Shown: one piece after another, positions 8,208 to 16,838 of the stretch
Numbering within the stretch: the stretch's first letter is position 1
Layout of the letters: every line of letters starts with the position of its first letter
DNA from: Sporanaerobacter acetigenes DSM 13106
GTDB taxonomy: Bacteria; Bacillota; Clostridia; Tissierellales; Sporanaerobacteraceae
Length of the DNA stretch: 64,000 nucleotides
NCBI RefSeq assembly: GCF_900130025.1
Contig: NZ_FQXR01000012.1
Span: 19,458 to 83,457 of the forward strand
Reading direction: 5' to 3'
Position numbers and translations under genes: made by a program
The notes under the pieces: model-generated
Told to the model about the DNA's origin: nothing
Database searches by the model: none
What the model saw: only the letters and a program-made list of their open reading frames with translations

Positions 8208-8247
8208 CATAGATAGGACAAGTTCAACCAGATTCGAATCGGGGTTG
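8208..8247 (+). repeat. Segment resembling the leader of the TPR regulator
   Basis: CATAGATA(G)GACAA at 8208 and an ATTC and GTTG spacing downstream match 2081-2118, the post-promoter leader of the regulator gene, including an AT-rich block just upstream. No regulator gene follows. Together with the exporter relic at 8085-8120 it suggests that a second copy of the island once stood here. Confidence 0.45.
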
Positions 8248-8312
8248 CATTTCCATTTTTAGCTTTCATTTTCAGAATATTTAACTATAATTAATATATA
8301 AAGCAATTTATT

Positions 8313-8788
8313 TTGAGTGCCAAAACATATAGAGAGGACAAATATGAATTAAGAAAGCATATAGGAGTAGTACTACAAGATGTATTTCTATTTACTGGAA
8401 CCATAAAGGACAATATAAGACTAGACAATCCAAATATAGATGATGATGAAATTGTAGCAGTTTCTAAATATGTAAATGCTCATCACTTTATCAAAAAGCT
8501 TCCAGAACAATATGATGAGGCTGTTATGGAGAGAGGTTCTACATTGTCTTCAGGTGAAAGACAGTTGCTTTTTTTTGCTAGAACATTAGCTTTTAACCCA
8601 GATATTTTAATTTTAGATGAAGCTACTTCAAATATAGATACTGAAACTGAAATTTTAATTCAAGATGCACTAGCAAAATTAATTGAGGGAAGATAATAGA
8701 AATGGGGAATCATCAAGAATTGTTAGAAAAAGAAGGTATGTACTACGATCTTTATAGACTGCAATACAAAGAAAGTTTTAGCATTTAA
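8313..8788 (+). pseudogene. ABC transporter ATPase fragment (3' end of an exporter gene)
   Basis: The frame at 8313-8696 reads like the middle of an exporter ATPase domain: RKHIGVVLQDVFLFTGTIKDNIR (Q-loop region), then LSSGERQLLFFARTLAF (signature) and ILILDEATSNID (Walker B). It has no membrane domain and no Walker A. It stops after EGR, where intact homologues continue into the H-loop. The missing stretch is followed at 8702-8788 by a new frame beginning MGNHQELLEKEGMYYDLYRL, the normal C-terminus of such transporters. Roughly 27-30 codons, including the switch histidine, are therefore deleted. The remnant resembles heterodimeric multidrug exporters more than the exporter at 3338-4984. It is non-functional. 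Confidence 0.8.
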
Positions 8789-8856
8789 TCTTTACTTATT
8801 ACAGATTATAAAGTAGAATATTCTAAGTATGATATATATAAATAGGAGTGTTGCAA

Positions 8857-9657
8857 ATGTATGACTTTCATGTTCACAGCGATTTCTCCATAGATTGCAA
8901 ATATTCAATGGAGGATATGGTTTTAAGAGCAATAGAAAAAAATATGAAATGTATATGTTTTACTGATCATATTGAACTTGAAGCTACAGAAAGGAATTTG
9001 GACATCGTTTTCCATGCTGTTGATTATTTTAAAAAATCTAAACAAGTCAAGTATAAATATTTTAGAAATATAGAAATTTTAACTGGGGTTGAAATAGGTA
9101 TGCAACCTCATTTAAACAAAAGATATGATGCTTTTATAAATGAAAATCCTTTTGATTATGTACTCATGTCTATCCATTCAGTTGAAAATAAAGACATTTA
9201 TGTAGATAATTATTTAGAAAATAAAGACCCTTTAGATGGAGTATTAAAATACTATGAAGAAATGCTTAATAGTGTCAATGTTTTTGAAAACTATGATATA
9301 TTGGGACATATAGATTTGATAGATAGATATTTTGATGACTCAGCATTGATACCTAGGCTTGAAGAATATGAAGAATTGATAGAAAAAATATTTGAAAAAG
9401 TCATTTTTTCAGGAAAAGGGATTGAATTAAATACTTCTGGAATTCGATATGGACTTCCCTATTATCATCCTAAAATTGAGCTTTTGAAAATTTATAAAAA
9501 ATTAGGTGGAGAAATAATAACTATAGGTTCTGATGCTCATAGGCCTGAGGACGTAGGATATAACTACAAGGAAGCGGAAAAATTGTTAAGAGAATTGGGG
9601 TTTAAATATATTTTTATTTATAAAGAGAGAAAGAAATTCCCCATCCATATTGCTTAA
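8857..9657 (+). CDS. PHP-family phosphatase, histidinol-phosphatase-like
   Basis: The 266-residue protein has the PHP metal-binding motifs in order: HVHSDFS at residues 5-11, FTDHIE near 36-41, TGVEIG, SIHS, GHIDLIDRY and, near the end, IGSDAHRPEDVG. This is the arrangement in HisJ/HisK-type histidinol-phosphate phosphatases, which catalyse the penultimate step of histidine synthesis in Firmicutes. No other histidine genes are nearby, so a different phosphomonoester substrate is possible. The ATG at 8857 is chosen because AGGAG lies eight bases upstream. The stop overlaps the convergent zinc-ribbon gene by four bases. Confidence 0.85.
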   Translation: MYDFHVHSDFSIDCKYSMEDMVLRAIEKNMKCICFTDHIELEATERNLDIVFHAVDYFKKSKQVKYKYFRNIEILTGVEIGMQPHLNKRYDAFINENPFDYVLMSIHSVENKDIYVDNYLENKDPLDGVLKYYEEMLNSVNVFENYDILGHIDLIDRYFDDSALIPRLEEYEELIEKIFEKVIFSGKGIELNTSGIRYGLPYYHPKIELLKIYKKLGGEIITIGSDAHRPEDVGYNYKEAEKLLRELGFKYIFIYKERKKFPIHIA

Positions 9658-9896
9658 ATATATATTCTATCTATCTCTACTCTCTTGTCATGTTTACAAT
9701 TAGGGCACTGATATATATGAACGCATTTATAACTAGGTGCCCCATCTACTTTTGCTGCAATATCATCTAATAAATATGGACTATAATCATCTAAATAATT
9801 AACCACTGGGCCTTTATCAATCATATTTTTAAAACATATATCGCATGTAACATTTATTTCATATAGACCATTACATACTGGACAAACTAAATCCAT
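9654..9896 (-). CDS. Small zinc-ribbon protein of unknown function
   Basis: This 80-residue protein has three CxxC pairs: CPVC at residues 5-8, CDIC near 18-21 and CPNC near 64-67, plus a lone cysteine near 58. They suggest one or two structural zinc sites. The acidic middle contains no recognised domain. It converges on and overlaps the PHP phosphatase stop by four bases. The gene lies downstream of the probable 6S RNA and its terminator, with a short AT-rich upstream region. Its role is unknown. Confidence 0.65.
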   Translation of the reverse strand: MDLVCPVCNGLYEINVTCDICFKNMIDKGPVVNYLDDYSPYLLDDIAAKVDGAPSYKCVHIYQCPNCKHDKRVEIDRIYI

Positions 9897-9957
9897 ATTT
9901 GACCTTCTTTCCTACATATTTCTTTAGGGGATAGTATATGTATTTAAATTTTTTTTA

Positions 9958-9998
9958 TACAAAAGCTCCTTAAGGTTTAACCCTAAGGAGCTTTTGTA
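9958..9998 (-). terminator. Strong terminator hairpin after the 6S-like RNA
   Basis: A 15-base arm (TACAAAAGCTCCTTA) and its exact complement flank an 11-base centre that can extend the pairing. On the minus strand the second arm ends in a T-run. It lies directly at the 3' end of the proposed 6S RNA and separates it from the zinc-ribbon gene. Confidence 0.8.
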
Positions 9999-10173
9999 TT
10001 CCCGCAATGCCGCCTCCCACCTAATTCAGACCCGCCTCTCACAAGGTGGGTTTCCTGTCAATAACTTTTGGTTTCCTCCTACAAAAGGCATACCATAGAT
10101 TACTGAACTCAGACTCCCGTCTACACAATGTCGGTTGAATTATTTAGGATACGTACACCGCAGAAACATCTCT
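9999..10173 (-). ncRNA. ssrS: Probable 6S RNA
   Basis: About 175 bases without coding potential lie between a good promoter and a strong terminator, and the stretch is less AT-rich than its surroundings. The two ends pair continuously: TTTCTGCGGTGT near the 5' end with GCATTGCGGGAA near the 3' end gives 12 consecutive pairs, counting G-U. Further inside, AATTCA pairs with TGAATT. Near the middle CTTTTG and CAAAAG close an apical hairpin. A long rod closed by its own ends with an internal bulge is the 6S RNA architecture. That RNA binds sigma-A RNA polymerase in stationary phase. Length and position fit, but no covariance search was possible. Confidence 0.6.
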
Positions 10174-10179
10174 ATAATT

Positions 10180-10208
10180 ATTATAACTTGTATTTTATTA
10201 GACTTCAA
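10180..10208 (-). promoter_or_regulatory. Promoter of the 6S-like RNA
   Basis: TTGAAG (10208-10203) and a consensus TATAAT (10185-10180) on the minus strand are exactly 17 bases apart. They predict a transcript start near 10173, just before the closing stem of the RNA. Confidence 0.7.
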
Positions 10209-10250
10209 GTGCTCATTCAAATTATAGCAAATATTTTATATGATTTTAGT

Positions 10251-12002
10251 TTAGTTGACTAGTTCATTTACCTCTTCTTCATCCAATACTTCTTTCAAAA
10301 GAAGCATTGAAGCTATATTGTTTAAATAATTAATATTTTCATAAACTACTTTTTTGGTTTCTTCATATAGATAATCTATTATGGTTTTAACTCTTTCTAT
10401 AATCATTGAATTGCTTCCAATGTTTTGTCCTAATATTGCACCGTAATTTACAAGTCCTAATTCTTCATCCATTCCATAAACACTTATCATGTTAAAAGCC
10501 ATCTCTGTCGCTTTTTGTAAATCATTTGAGGCTCCTGTTGTAATTTTATCCCTGCCGAAAATAATTTCTTCTGCAGCTCTTCCTCCAAGTGCTACCATGA
10601 TGCTATTTTTTATATCATCCTTAGTTTGATACATCTTGTCAGGAGGAATATTCATGCTAAATCCACCCATACCTTTTGTACTAGGTATAATGCTTACTTT
10701 TGTCACTCTATTTTCTTTTGAAACTTTTTTAGCTACTAGAGCATGTCCTCCTTCATGATAAGCAGTGACTTTTTTATCTTCAACTGGGATAGATGTTCTA
10801 TCCTTCTTTTCTTCTCCAACCAATACAGTATAAAAAGCTTTGCTTATATGAGCCATGTTTATAAAGGAATCATCATTTCTTGCAGCTATCATAGCAGATT
10901 CATTCATCAAATTTTCAAGCATTGCTCCACTGAAATAAGAAGTTTGAAAAGCAACCTTTTTCAAATCTACTTCTTCAGATAATGGCTTATTTTCACTATG
11001 AAGTTTCAATATCTTGTATCTTGCATTTATATCAGGTAAACCTACTTCTATTTGTCGGTCAAATCTACCAGGTCTTAACAATGCCTCATCCAATGTATCT
11101 ACTCTATTGGTAGCAGCTACTACAATTGTTCCCTCATTGCTACCAAAACCTGACATCTCAGTCAACAATGCATTTAAAGTTCTATCACCTTCATCATTTC
11201 CACCACTTGAAAAGTTTCCTTTTCTCTTTTTGCCTAGTGCGTCAATTTCATCAATAAATATAACACTTTTGCCACATTGTTTTGCTTTATTGAAAAGTGC
11301 CCTTATTCTACTAGCACCAAGTCCTGCATAAACTTGAATAAAATCAGACCCTGATACTGAAAAAAATGGCACATTAGCTTCTCCTGCCAAAGCTTTAGCA
11401 AGAAGAGTCTTACCGGTTCCCGGAGGCCCATATAGTAAAACTCCTCTAGGTATTCTAGCTCCATATCTATTGTATTTTTCAGGATTTTGAATAAAGTCTA
11501 CTAATTCTTTTAATGATTCTTTTGCTTCTTCATTTCCAGCCACATCTTCAAAAGAAGTTATAGTGCTATCTGACTTTTTGCCTTCTATATCAGATAAAAA
11601 AGCCATCTCTTTTTGAGCTTGTTTATTCATATTATTATTTAAAAAATATCCAACAATCCCTATTCCACATAGAAATAAAAGAAATGAAATGCCTTGAACA
11701 AGAGTTGAATTTCCATTTGACTCTAATACCTTTACATCATTCACAAGCAACATCTCTTTAAAATCCTCTGTTCTAGGATTGTCAGTAATAAAATATTCTC
11801 CTGATTTCAATTTTCCTGAAATTCTAGGACTATCTTTTAGTTCTACTCTTTCAACTTGACCTTTTTTTACATAATTTATAAATTTTGAATATGAAATATC
11901 GCTATAATTTTTCCCAGTGTTCATATACAGATAGATACTTGAAACTAATGCAATAGAAATTATAAGAAATAGAAGTATTTTAGTCTTTATATCTAATTTC
12001 AT
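10251..12002 (-). CDS. ftsH: ATP-dependent zinc metalloprotease FtsH
   Basis: The 583-residue membrane AAA+ protease has two N-terminal membrane helices (near residues 10-28 and 105-122) around an extracytoplasmic domain. The AAA module follows with Walker A GPPGTGKT near residue 194, Walker [12 protein letters not shown] and the second region of homology [20 protein letters not shown]. The M41 zinc site HEGGH lies near 416, where most FtsH proteins have HEAGH. It degrades unassembled membrane proteins and short-lived regulators as a hexamer. It is slightly shorter than the usual 600-650 residues, mostly at the C-terminal tail. It is monocistronic as far as can be seen, and a second ftsH may exist elsewhere. 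Confidence 0.93.
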   Translation of the reverse strand: MKLDIKTKILLFLIISIALVSSIYLYMNTGKNYSDISYSKFINYVKKGQVERVELKDSPRISGKLKSGEYFITDNPRTEDFKEMLLVNDVKVLESNGNSTLVQGISFLLFLCGIGIVGYFLNNNMNKQAQKEMAFLSDIEGKKSDSTITSFEDVAGNEEAKESLKELVDFIQNPEKYNRYGARIPRGVLLYGPPGTGKTLLAKALAGEANVPFFSVSGSDFIQVYAGLGASRIRALFNKAKQCGKSVIFIDEIDALGKKRKGNFSSGGNDEGDRTLNALLTEMSGFGSNEGTIVVAATNRVDTLDEALLRPGRFDRQIEVGLPDINARYKILKLHSENKPLSEEVDLKKVAFQTSYFSGAMLENLMNESAMIAARNDDSFINMAHISKAFYTVLVGEEKKDRTSIPVEDKKVTAYHEGGHALVAKKVSKENRVTKVSIIPSTKGMGGFSMNIPPDKMYQTKDDIKNSIMVALGGRAAEEIIFGRDKITTGASNDLQKATEMAFNMISVYGMDEELGLVNYGAILGQNIGSNSMIIERVKTIIDYLYEETKKVVYENINYLNNIASMLLLKEVLDEEEVNELVN

Positions 12003-12100
12003 AACTTTTCCTCCTAGTTTACATAATCTATGAATATTATAACATTAATTTGCATCAATGTCTATTTCCTACATTTGCTAACGCATCATAAAATCTGCAT

Positions 12101-12376
12101 CTATTCCGTTTTGATAGCTCCAAGAACCCTATCCAGTTTCTCTATTTGTTCATCATCTAATAGGGGTCTCATCTTTTCCAGTTTTTCTAACATCTCTTCA
12201 TATTCTTCTTTGCCCATCTCGCTTTTCATCTTCTCATTTATTTTTATTATCTCAAAAAATATTTCATCTTCTGAAGCATCCGAATAAGTATCCGCCATAT
12301 CTTTTATTTTATCTAATTGTTCCTCCGTAGGTTCTATATCTCCTACATTGCCAAAAGTCTTTTTAAAATCATCCAT
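12101..12376 (-). CDS. Small acidic helical protein of unknown function
   Basis: The ATG at 12376, eight bases after AAGGAGG, gives a 91-residue protein. The in-frame ATG at 12421 lacks a ribosome binding site. The sequence is rich in glutamate, lysine and methionine and is predicted fully helical, with EEYEEMLEKLEKMRPLL suggesting a coiled coil. No signal peptide or metal motif is visible. It is divergent from the gene at 12514 with about 140 bases between them, and both products are small, charged and helical. I do not recognise the family. Confidence 0.65.
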   Translation of the reverse strand: MDDFKKTFGNVGDIEPTEEQLDKIKDMADTYSDASEDEIFFEIIKINEKMKSEMGKEEYEEMLEKLEKMRPLLDDEQIEKLDRVLGAIKTE

Positions 12377-12513
12377 ATATTTCCCTCCTTGATTCTTTAT
12401 ATTTAAATTTATGAAAAGCAATCTAAATATATTACTTTCAACAGGAACTATTTCAAAACATTCATCATAAACTAATATAAATAATATTTTTAAATTTAAA
12501 TTAGGAGGGAATT

Positions 12514-13113
12514 ATGAATCAAACTATTGTATTGATATTTTTGATTTTTTTATCTATGCAAAGAAAAGGAAATAAAAAAACTATCTCACTAAACGTAAAT
12601 AATTTAGATATAGATAATACTTATGAAAAAATAAACATTCTTAGAAAAATTGGCCCCTATTTTCCAGAAGAAATAATACCCATACTCAACAAGTCTCTGC
12701 TCTTGACAGAAAAAATAGTTAAAATATATGAAGTAAAAGACTTTGTATCAACAAATAATTACTATCAAAAGATAAACTCAGCTAAAATAAATGACAATAA
12801 AGAAAGATTCAACTACATAATTTCAACATTAAGAGAAGAAATCCCTGAAGAAGAGATAAAAGCAATGGGTTACCCTATGAATATGATACTTAATTATGAC
12901 AAATACAAATATATAATGAATATAATATCAATTATAATTTCTAATCCTCAAAGCCTAAATAATCCAAATGAACTTCTGAAAGCTTCTGAATCTTTGATGG
13001 ATGGTATGAAAGAAAATGAAAAAGAAAAGGTTAAAGATATGATGAAAATGTTTGAACTAATGAAAGCATTAGAACCATCAAACAAGGAAAAAAAAGACCC
13101 AAAAACTAAATGA
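12514..13113 (+). CDS. Protein of unknown function with N-terminal membrane segment
   Basis: This 199-residue protein follows TTAGGAGGGAATT and ATG. The first 14 residues (QTIVLIFLIFLS) are hydrophobic and could anchor it or act as an uncleaved signal. The rest is a charged helical domain with a lysine-rich tail. The C-terminal part, with MKENEKEKVKDMMKMFELMKAL, resembles the family of clostridial proteins annotated only as hypothetical. The last codons overlap the convergent pseudouridine synthase gene by eight bases and contain half of a shared terminator. Its function is unknown. Confidence 0.65.
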   Translation: MNQTIVLIFLIFLSMQRKGNKKTISLNVNNLDIDNTYEKINILRKIGPYFPEEIIPILNKSLLLTEKIVKIYEVKDFVSTNNYYQKINSAKINDNKERFNYIISTLREEIPEEEIKAMGYPMNMILNYDKYKYIMNIISIIISNPQSLNNPNELLKASESLMDGMKENEKEKVKDMMKMFELMKALEPSNKEKKDPKTK

Positions 13114-13127
13114 TTTCTGGGTCTTTT
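13092..13127. terminator. Bidirectional terminator embedded in two converging gene ends
   Basis: AAAAGACCC at 13092-13100 and its complement GGGTCTTTT at 13119-13127 form a hairpin with an 18-base loop. The arms lie inside the 3' ends of the converging genes, so the terminal codons of both genes encode the terminator. Confidence 0.7.
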
Positions 13128-14017
13128 AAGTTTTCTATCAAATTTTTCATATCCTCTGGCAATGGAACTTGAAACTGTATTTTCTCATTAGTTCTTGGAT
13201 GCCTCGCCCCTATATAATAAGCATGAAGAGCTTGCCTATCTATAAATGGACTAGGCCTATTGTAAAGAGTATCACCTATAATAGGATGTCCAATATGTTC
13301 TAGATGTACTCTTATCTGATGACTCCTTCCAGTATATATTTGCACTTCTAAAAGGGTAGCATCTTTGTATCTTTCTACCACCTTATACCTAGTTATAGCT
13401 TTCTTTCCATCCTCTATAACTACTTTTTTAATACTTTTATCCTCTTCTCTTCCCAAAGGTAAATCTATTATATCTTCATCCATTTCAACTATACCCTCTA
13501 CTAGAGCTAAATATTTTTTCTCTACACTATTTTCTTCAAACTGTATAGCCATCTGTTGATGACTAAATGAATTTTTAGCTACTATCAATATGCCTGATGT
13601 ATCCATATCTAATCTATTTACAAATCTAATTTTCTTTTTTATGTTGTTTTTCTTGTAATAATAGCTTATTCCATTGGAAATGGTACCTTCTAGATGACTT
13701 TTTGTAGGATGCACAACAATATTAGGATCTTTGTTTATCACTAAAAGGTCATAATCTTCATATACTATAGACAAAGGTATATCCTGGGGAAGCGTATTAT
13801 CTATTTCATCTTCCATGACAATTGAAACAATATCTCCTGAGTTTACTTTTTCTTTAGTTTTTACAGTTTTTCCATTTAAATAAATGGATTTTTCCTTTTT
13901 TAATCGTCTAAAAAGTCTTCCAGAAATATTATAGCTAAAAAGAACTTCTCCTACAGTCATATCTTCATATTTTGCTTTAAATAGGACTACATTTTCACTT
14001 TCTTTTAACAAATCCAT
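13106..14017 (-). CDS. RluD-family RNA pseudouridine synthase
   Basis: This 303-residue enzyme starts at ATG 14017, four bases after TGGAGGAT. An N-terminal S4 RNA-binding domain (LFRRLKKEKSIYLNGKTVKTKEKVNSGD, about residues 20-75) precedes the catalytic domain. That domain carries the RLDMDTSG motif, whose aspartate is the nucleophile, and the late GRSHQIRVHLEHIGHPIIGD signature. Members convert uridines in large-subunit rRNA or other RNAs to pseudouridine. The family contains several paralogues per genome, so the target position cannot be told. It is transcribed away from NAD kinase and converges with the gene at 12514. Confidence 0.9.
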   Translation of the reverse strand: MDLLKESENVVLFKAKYEDMTVGEVLFSYNISGRLFRRLKKEKSIYLNGKTVKTKEKVNSGDIVSIVMEDEIDNTLPQDIPLSIVYEDYDLLVINKDPNIVVHPTKSHLEGTISNGISYYYKKNNIKKKIRFVNRLDMDTSGILIVAKNSFSHQQMAIQFEENSVEKKYLALVEGIVEMDEDIIDLPLGREEDKSIKKVVIEDGKKAITRYKVVERYKDATLLEVQIYTGRSHQIRVHLEHIGHPIIGDTLYNRPSPFIDRQALHAYYIGARHPRTNEKIQFQVPLPEDMKNLIENLKDPEII

Positions 14018-14126
14018 TTCTATCCTCCAATTATTTTTTCTTTTATTGTATAATATAAACATAACATTATTTATTATATCAAAATCTTTTTATTTTTAAA
14101 GAAAAGGTTGTTTAGGAGGGAAACTT

Positions 14127-14939
14127 TTGACACAAGATAAAAACAAAATAATAAATATTATTTCTAATAACAATTATGATTCTAGAAAAACTTCTCAAAT
14201 ATTGACGAAAAAATTAGAAGACAAAGGTTTTATCATACCAAAAAAATATGACAAAAATTCTGTATTAAATATTTGCATTGGTGGAGATGGAGCTTTTTTA
14301 AGAACAGTTCATAATTTCAATTTTCCCAAGATACCTTTTGTAGGGATAAATACTGGTCATTTAGGATTTTTTCAAGAAATACTTCCTGAAAATCTAGATA
14401 TATTTATAGATAAATACATAAAAGGAGAATATTTAGTAGAGGAAATATCACTTTTAGAAGCTAAAGTATGTACTAAATCTAATTGTGCAAAACTCATAGG
14501 TATAAATGAAATCGTCATAAAAGGCATAGCTTCTAAAGTAGTCCATTTAGAAGTATACATAAATGACAATCACCTTGAAAAATTTAGTGGAGATGGAATC
14601 ATAGTAGCCACTCCTGTTGGTAGCACTGCCTATAATTTTTCCAGTGGTGGAAGCATTGTATACCCTACTTTAAAAACTATGCAAATAACCCCTCTATCTC
14701 CTATAAGTTCTAAAGCTTATCGTTCACTATCAAATAGCACTATTGTCCCTGGAGATATGACTATAAAAATAAAGCCAGAATCTCTATATGAAAACTCTAT
14801 TTTGATAATAAACGATGGGGTTCAATATACGTATAAAGATATACTTGAAATATATTTTACTATATCAAATATGACTATATTTAGATTGGTATTTGATGAA
14901 AATATGTATTGGAACAATTTAAAAAGCAAATTTCTATAG
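14127..14939 (+). CDS. nadK: NAD kinase
   Basis: This 270-residue protein phosphorylates NAD to NADP with ATP or polyphosphate. The GGDG motif lies at residues 52-55 (CIGGDGAFLRT), followed by NTGHLGFF, the NE motif in GINEIVIKG and the conserved SGDGIIVATPVGSTAYNFS segment. All are diagnostic of the ATP-NAD kinase family. The start is a TTG at 14127, preceded by AGGAGGG with good spacing. It has its own terminator at 14942-14977. Its neighbours are not functionally linked, though NADP supply connects it to the Nfn-type enzymes at 31.5-33.7 kb. Confidence 0.92.
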   Translation: MTQDKNKIINIISNNNYDSRKTSQILTKKLEDKGFIIPKKYDKNSVLNICIGGDGAFLRTVHNFNFPKIPFVGINTGHLGFFQEILPENLDIFIDKYIKGEYLVEEISLLEAKVCTKSNCAKLIGINEIVIKGIASKVVHLEVYINDNHLEKFSGDGIIVATPVGSTAYNFSSGGSIVYPTLKTMQITPLSPISSKAYRSLSNSTIVPGDMTIKIKPESLYENSILIINDGVQYTYKDILEIYFTISNMTIFRLVFDENMYWNNLKSKFL

Positions 14940-14941
14940 AA

Positions 14942-14977
14942 AACAAAAAGTAAGGGAAAATTCCCTTGCTTTTTGTT
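14942..14977. terminator. Terminator between nadK and pepF
   Basis: AACAAAAAG and AAGGGAA arms pair with TTCCCTT and CTTTTTGTT, with one internal mismatch and a two-base loop. T-runs follow in both directions, so it can stop transcription of both converging genes. Confidence 0.8.
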
Positions 14978-16781
14978 ATATCAATTTACTCATTTCGTCT
15001 ACTAGTTGACCAAACAGTTTCAATGCACTATCTACTGGTTCACTGGTAGTCATATCTACTCCTGCTTTCTTTAGTACATTTATTGGATAATCTGAATCTC
15101 CACTCTTTAAAAATCCAATATATCTATCTACTGCATCTTCACCATCTTTAAGTATTTGTTGAGACAAAGATACAGCTGATGAGAATCCTGTTGAGTATTG
15201 GAATACATAGTAGTTGTAATAAAAATGAGGTATTCTAGCCCATTCGCTAGCTATTTCATCATCAACTATCATTTCTTTTCCGTAGTATTTTTCATTTAAC
15301 TTTTTATAAGTATCATTTAAATAGGAAGCAGTCAATGCTCCACCATTTTCTACATATCTGTGAATATCTCTTTCAAACTCTGCAAACATAGTTTGTCTAT
15401 ATACTGTAGTTCTAAATTGTTCTAAATAGTGATTTAATAGATACAATTTTTCATTGTCATCTTTCACATTTTTTAGCATATAGTCCATCAACAAACATTC
15501 ATTTGTAGTAGAAGCTATTTCAGCTAAGAAAATACTGTATCCTCCATAAATATATGGTTGTGTAGTTTTAGAAAAATAACTATGCATTGAGTGTCCCATT
15601 TCATGAGCAGTTGTGAAAATATTGTCTAGTGTCTCATGATAATTTAACAATACAAAAGGTTTAGAATCATAAGTTCCAGATGAATAAGCTCCACTTCTCT
15701 TGCCTCTATTTTCATAAACATCAATCCATCTAGTACTAAATCCTTCTTTTAGAGTTTTTATATAATCTTCTCCCAATGGTTCCAATCCTTTGGCAACCAT
15801 ATCTTTTGCTTCTTCAAAAGGTACTTTAATATTTACATCTTTTACTATTGGTGTATATAAATCATACATATGAAGTTCATCTAGTCCCAAAGCTTTCTTT
15901 CTGATTTCCATATACTTATGCATAGCATCAAGATTGTTGTTAACTGATTCAACTAAATTGTCATATACAGATACTGGTATATTGTTTTGATCCAATGAAG
16001 CTTCTATACTAGAACTATATTTCCTTGCCTTTGCATAAAAAATATTTTTCTTAACACATCCATTTAGTGTAGCTGCAAAAGTATTTTCAAGTTCCTTATA
16101 AGTATGATATACTCCTTCAAAGGCATCTCTCCTTACTCTTCTATCTTTAGATTCCATCAAAGGTATAAAGTTCCCATGAGTTATTTCAACATCATTGTTA
16201 TTTTCATCTTTAATGATTGGGAATTTTATATCCGCATCGTTTAACATTGAAAAAACATTTTCAGGAGAATTTGCTACCTCACCCATTTGAGCAAGTAATG
16301 CCTCTTCTTCTTTTGATAATATATGCTCTTTTTTACCAAACGCTTTTTCAAGATAATGAGCATAAATCTTAAGCCCTTCTTCTTCCTCTAAATATTTCTT
16401 CAAATCACTTTCGTCTAATAACAATATTTCAGGTATTATAAATGAAGCTTTTTCTTCAATTTGTGCTGCTAAACTCATTCCTCTATCTGCAAGAGCTTGA
16501 TAAGTACTTTTTCTGCTATCCTCATCTGATCTCATTCTTGCATACACTACTACATTTTCAGTCAATCTAAATAATTCATCTCTAAGTTTAAGAACTTCTA
16601 ATAGTGTCGCACTACTTTCTACAGTTCTCCCCTTATATTCTGTTACTTTTTCTGCTAATCCTTGTGCTTTTTTAAAATCTTCTTCCCATAATTCATCATT
16701 TGCATACATTGATTCTAAATCCCATTTGTATTTTGCATCTATTTCTTCTCTTTCTAATATTCCGTTTTTTTCATCACCCAT
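14976..16781 (-). CDS. pepF: Oligoendopeptidase F
   Basis: This 601-residue M3B zinc metallopeptidase hydrolyses short peptides in the cytoplasm. The zinc site HEMGHSMHS lies near residue 392 and is followed by the second glutamate ligand in EIASTTNE. Family features such as the C-terminal FYYNYYVFQYSTGFSSA and the full length of about 600 residues match PepF of Bacillus and Lactococcus. The ATG at 16781 follows AGGAGGGGATAGT. The gene appears monocistronic and shares its terminator with nadK. It probably recycles peptides, as in other proteolytic clostridia. Confidence 0.93.
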   Translation of the reverse strand: MGDEKNGILEREEIDAKYKWDLESMYANDELWEEDFKKAQGLAEKVTEYKGRTVESSATLLEVLKLRDELFRLTENVVVYARMRSDEDSRKSTYQALADRGMSLAAQIEEKASFIIPEILLLDESDLKKYLEEEEGLKIYAHYLEKAFGKKEHILSKEEEALLAQMGEVANSPENVFSMLNDADIKFPIIKDENNNDVEITHGNFIPLMESKDRRVRRDAFEGVYHTYKELENTFAATLNGCVKKNIFYAKARKYSSSIEASLDQNNIPVSVYDNLVESVNNNLDAMHKYMEIRKKALGLDELHMYDLYTPIVKDVNIKVPFEEAKDMVAKGLEPLGEDYIKTLKEGFSTRWIDVYENRGKRSGAYSSGTYDSKPFVLLNYHETLDNIFTTAHEMGHSMHSYFSKTTQPYIYGGYSIFLAEIASTTNECLLMDYMLKNVKDDNEKLYLLNHYLEQFRTTVYRQTMFAEFERDIHRYVENGGALTASYLNDTYKKLNEKYYGKEMIVDDEIASEWARIPHFYYNYYVFQYSTGFSSAVSLSQQILKDGEDAVDRYIGFLKSGDSDYPINVLKKAGVDMTTSEPVDSALKLFGQLVDEMSKLI

Positions 16782-16838
16782 ACTATCCCCTCCTATTTTA
16801 GTCTACTAGTATATTTTACACCATTTGCTATAAATAAT

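Noticed and set aside
8220..8250. GATTCGAATC motif resembling a tRNA T-loop
   Set aside because: The flanking bases do not form a T-stem and no acceptor, D or anticodon arms can be built around it.
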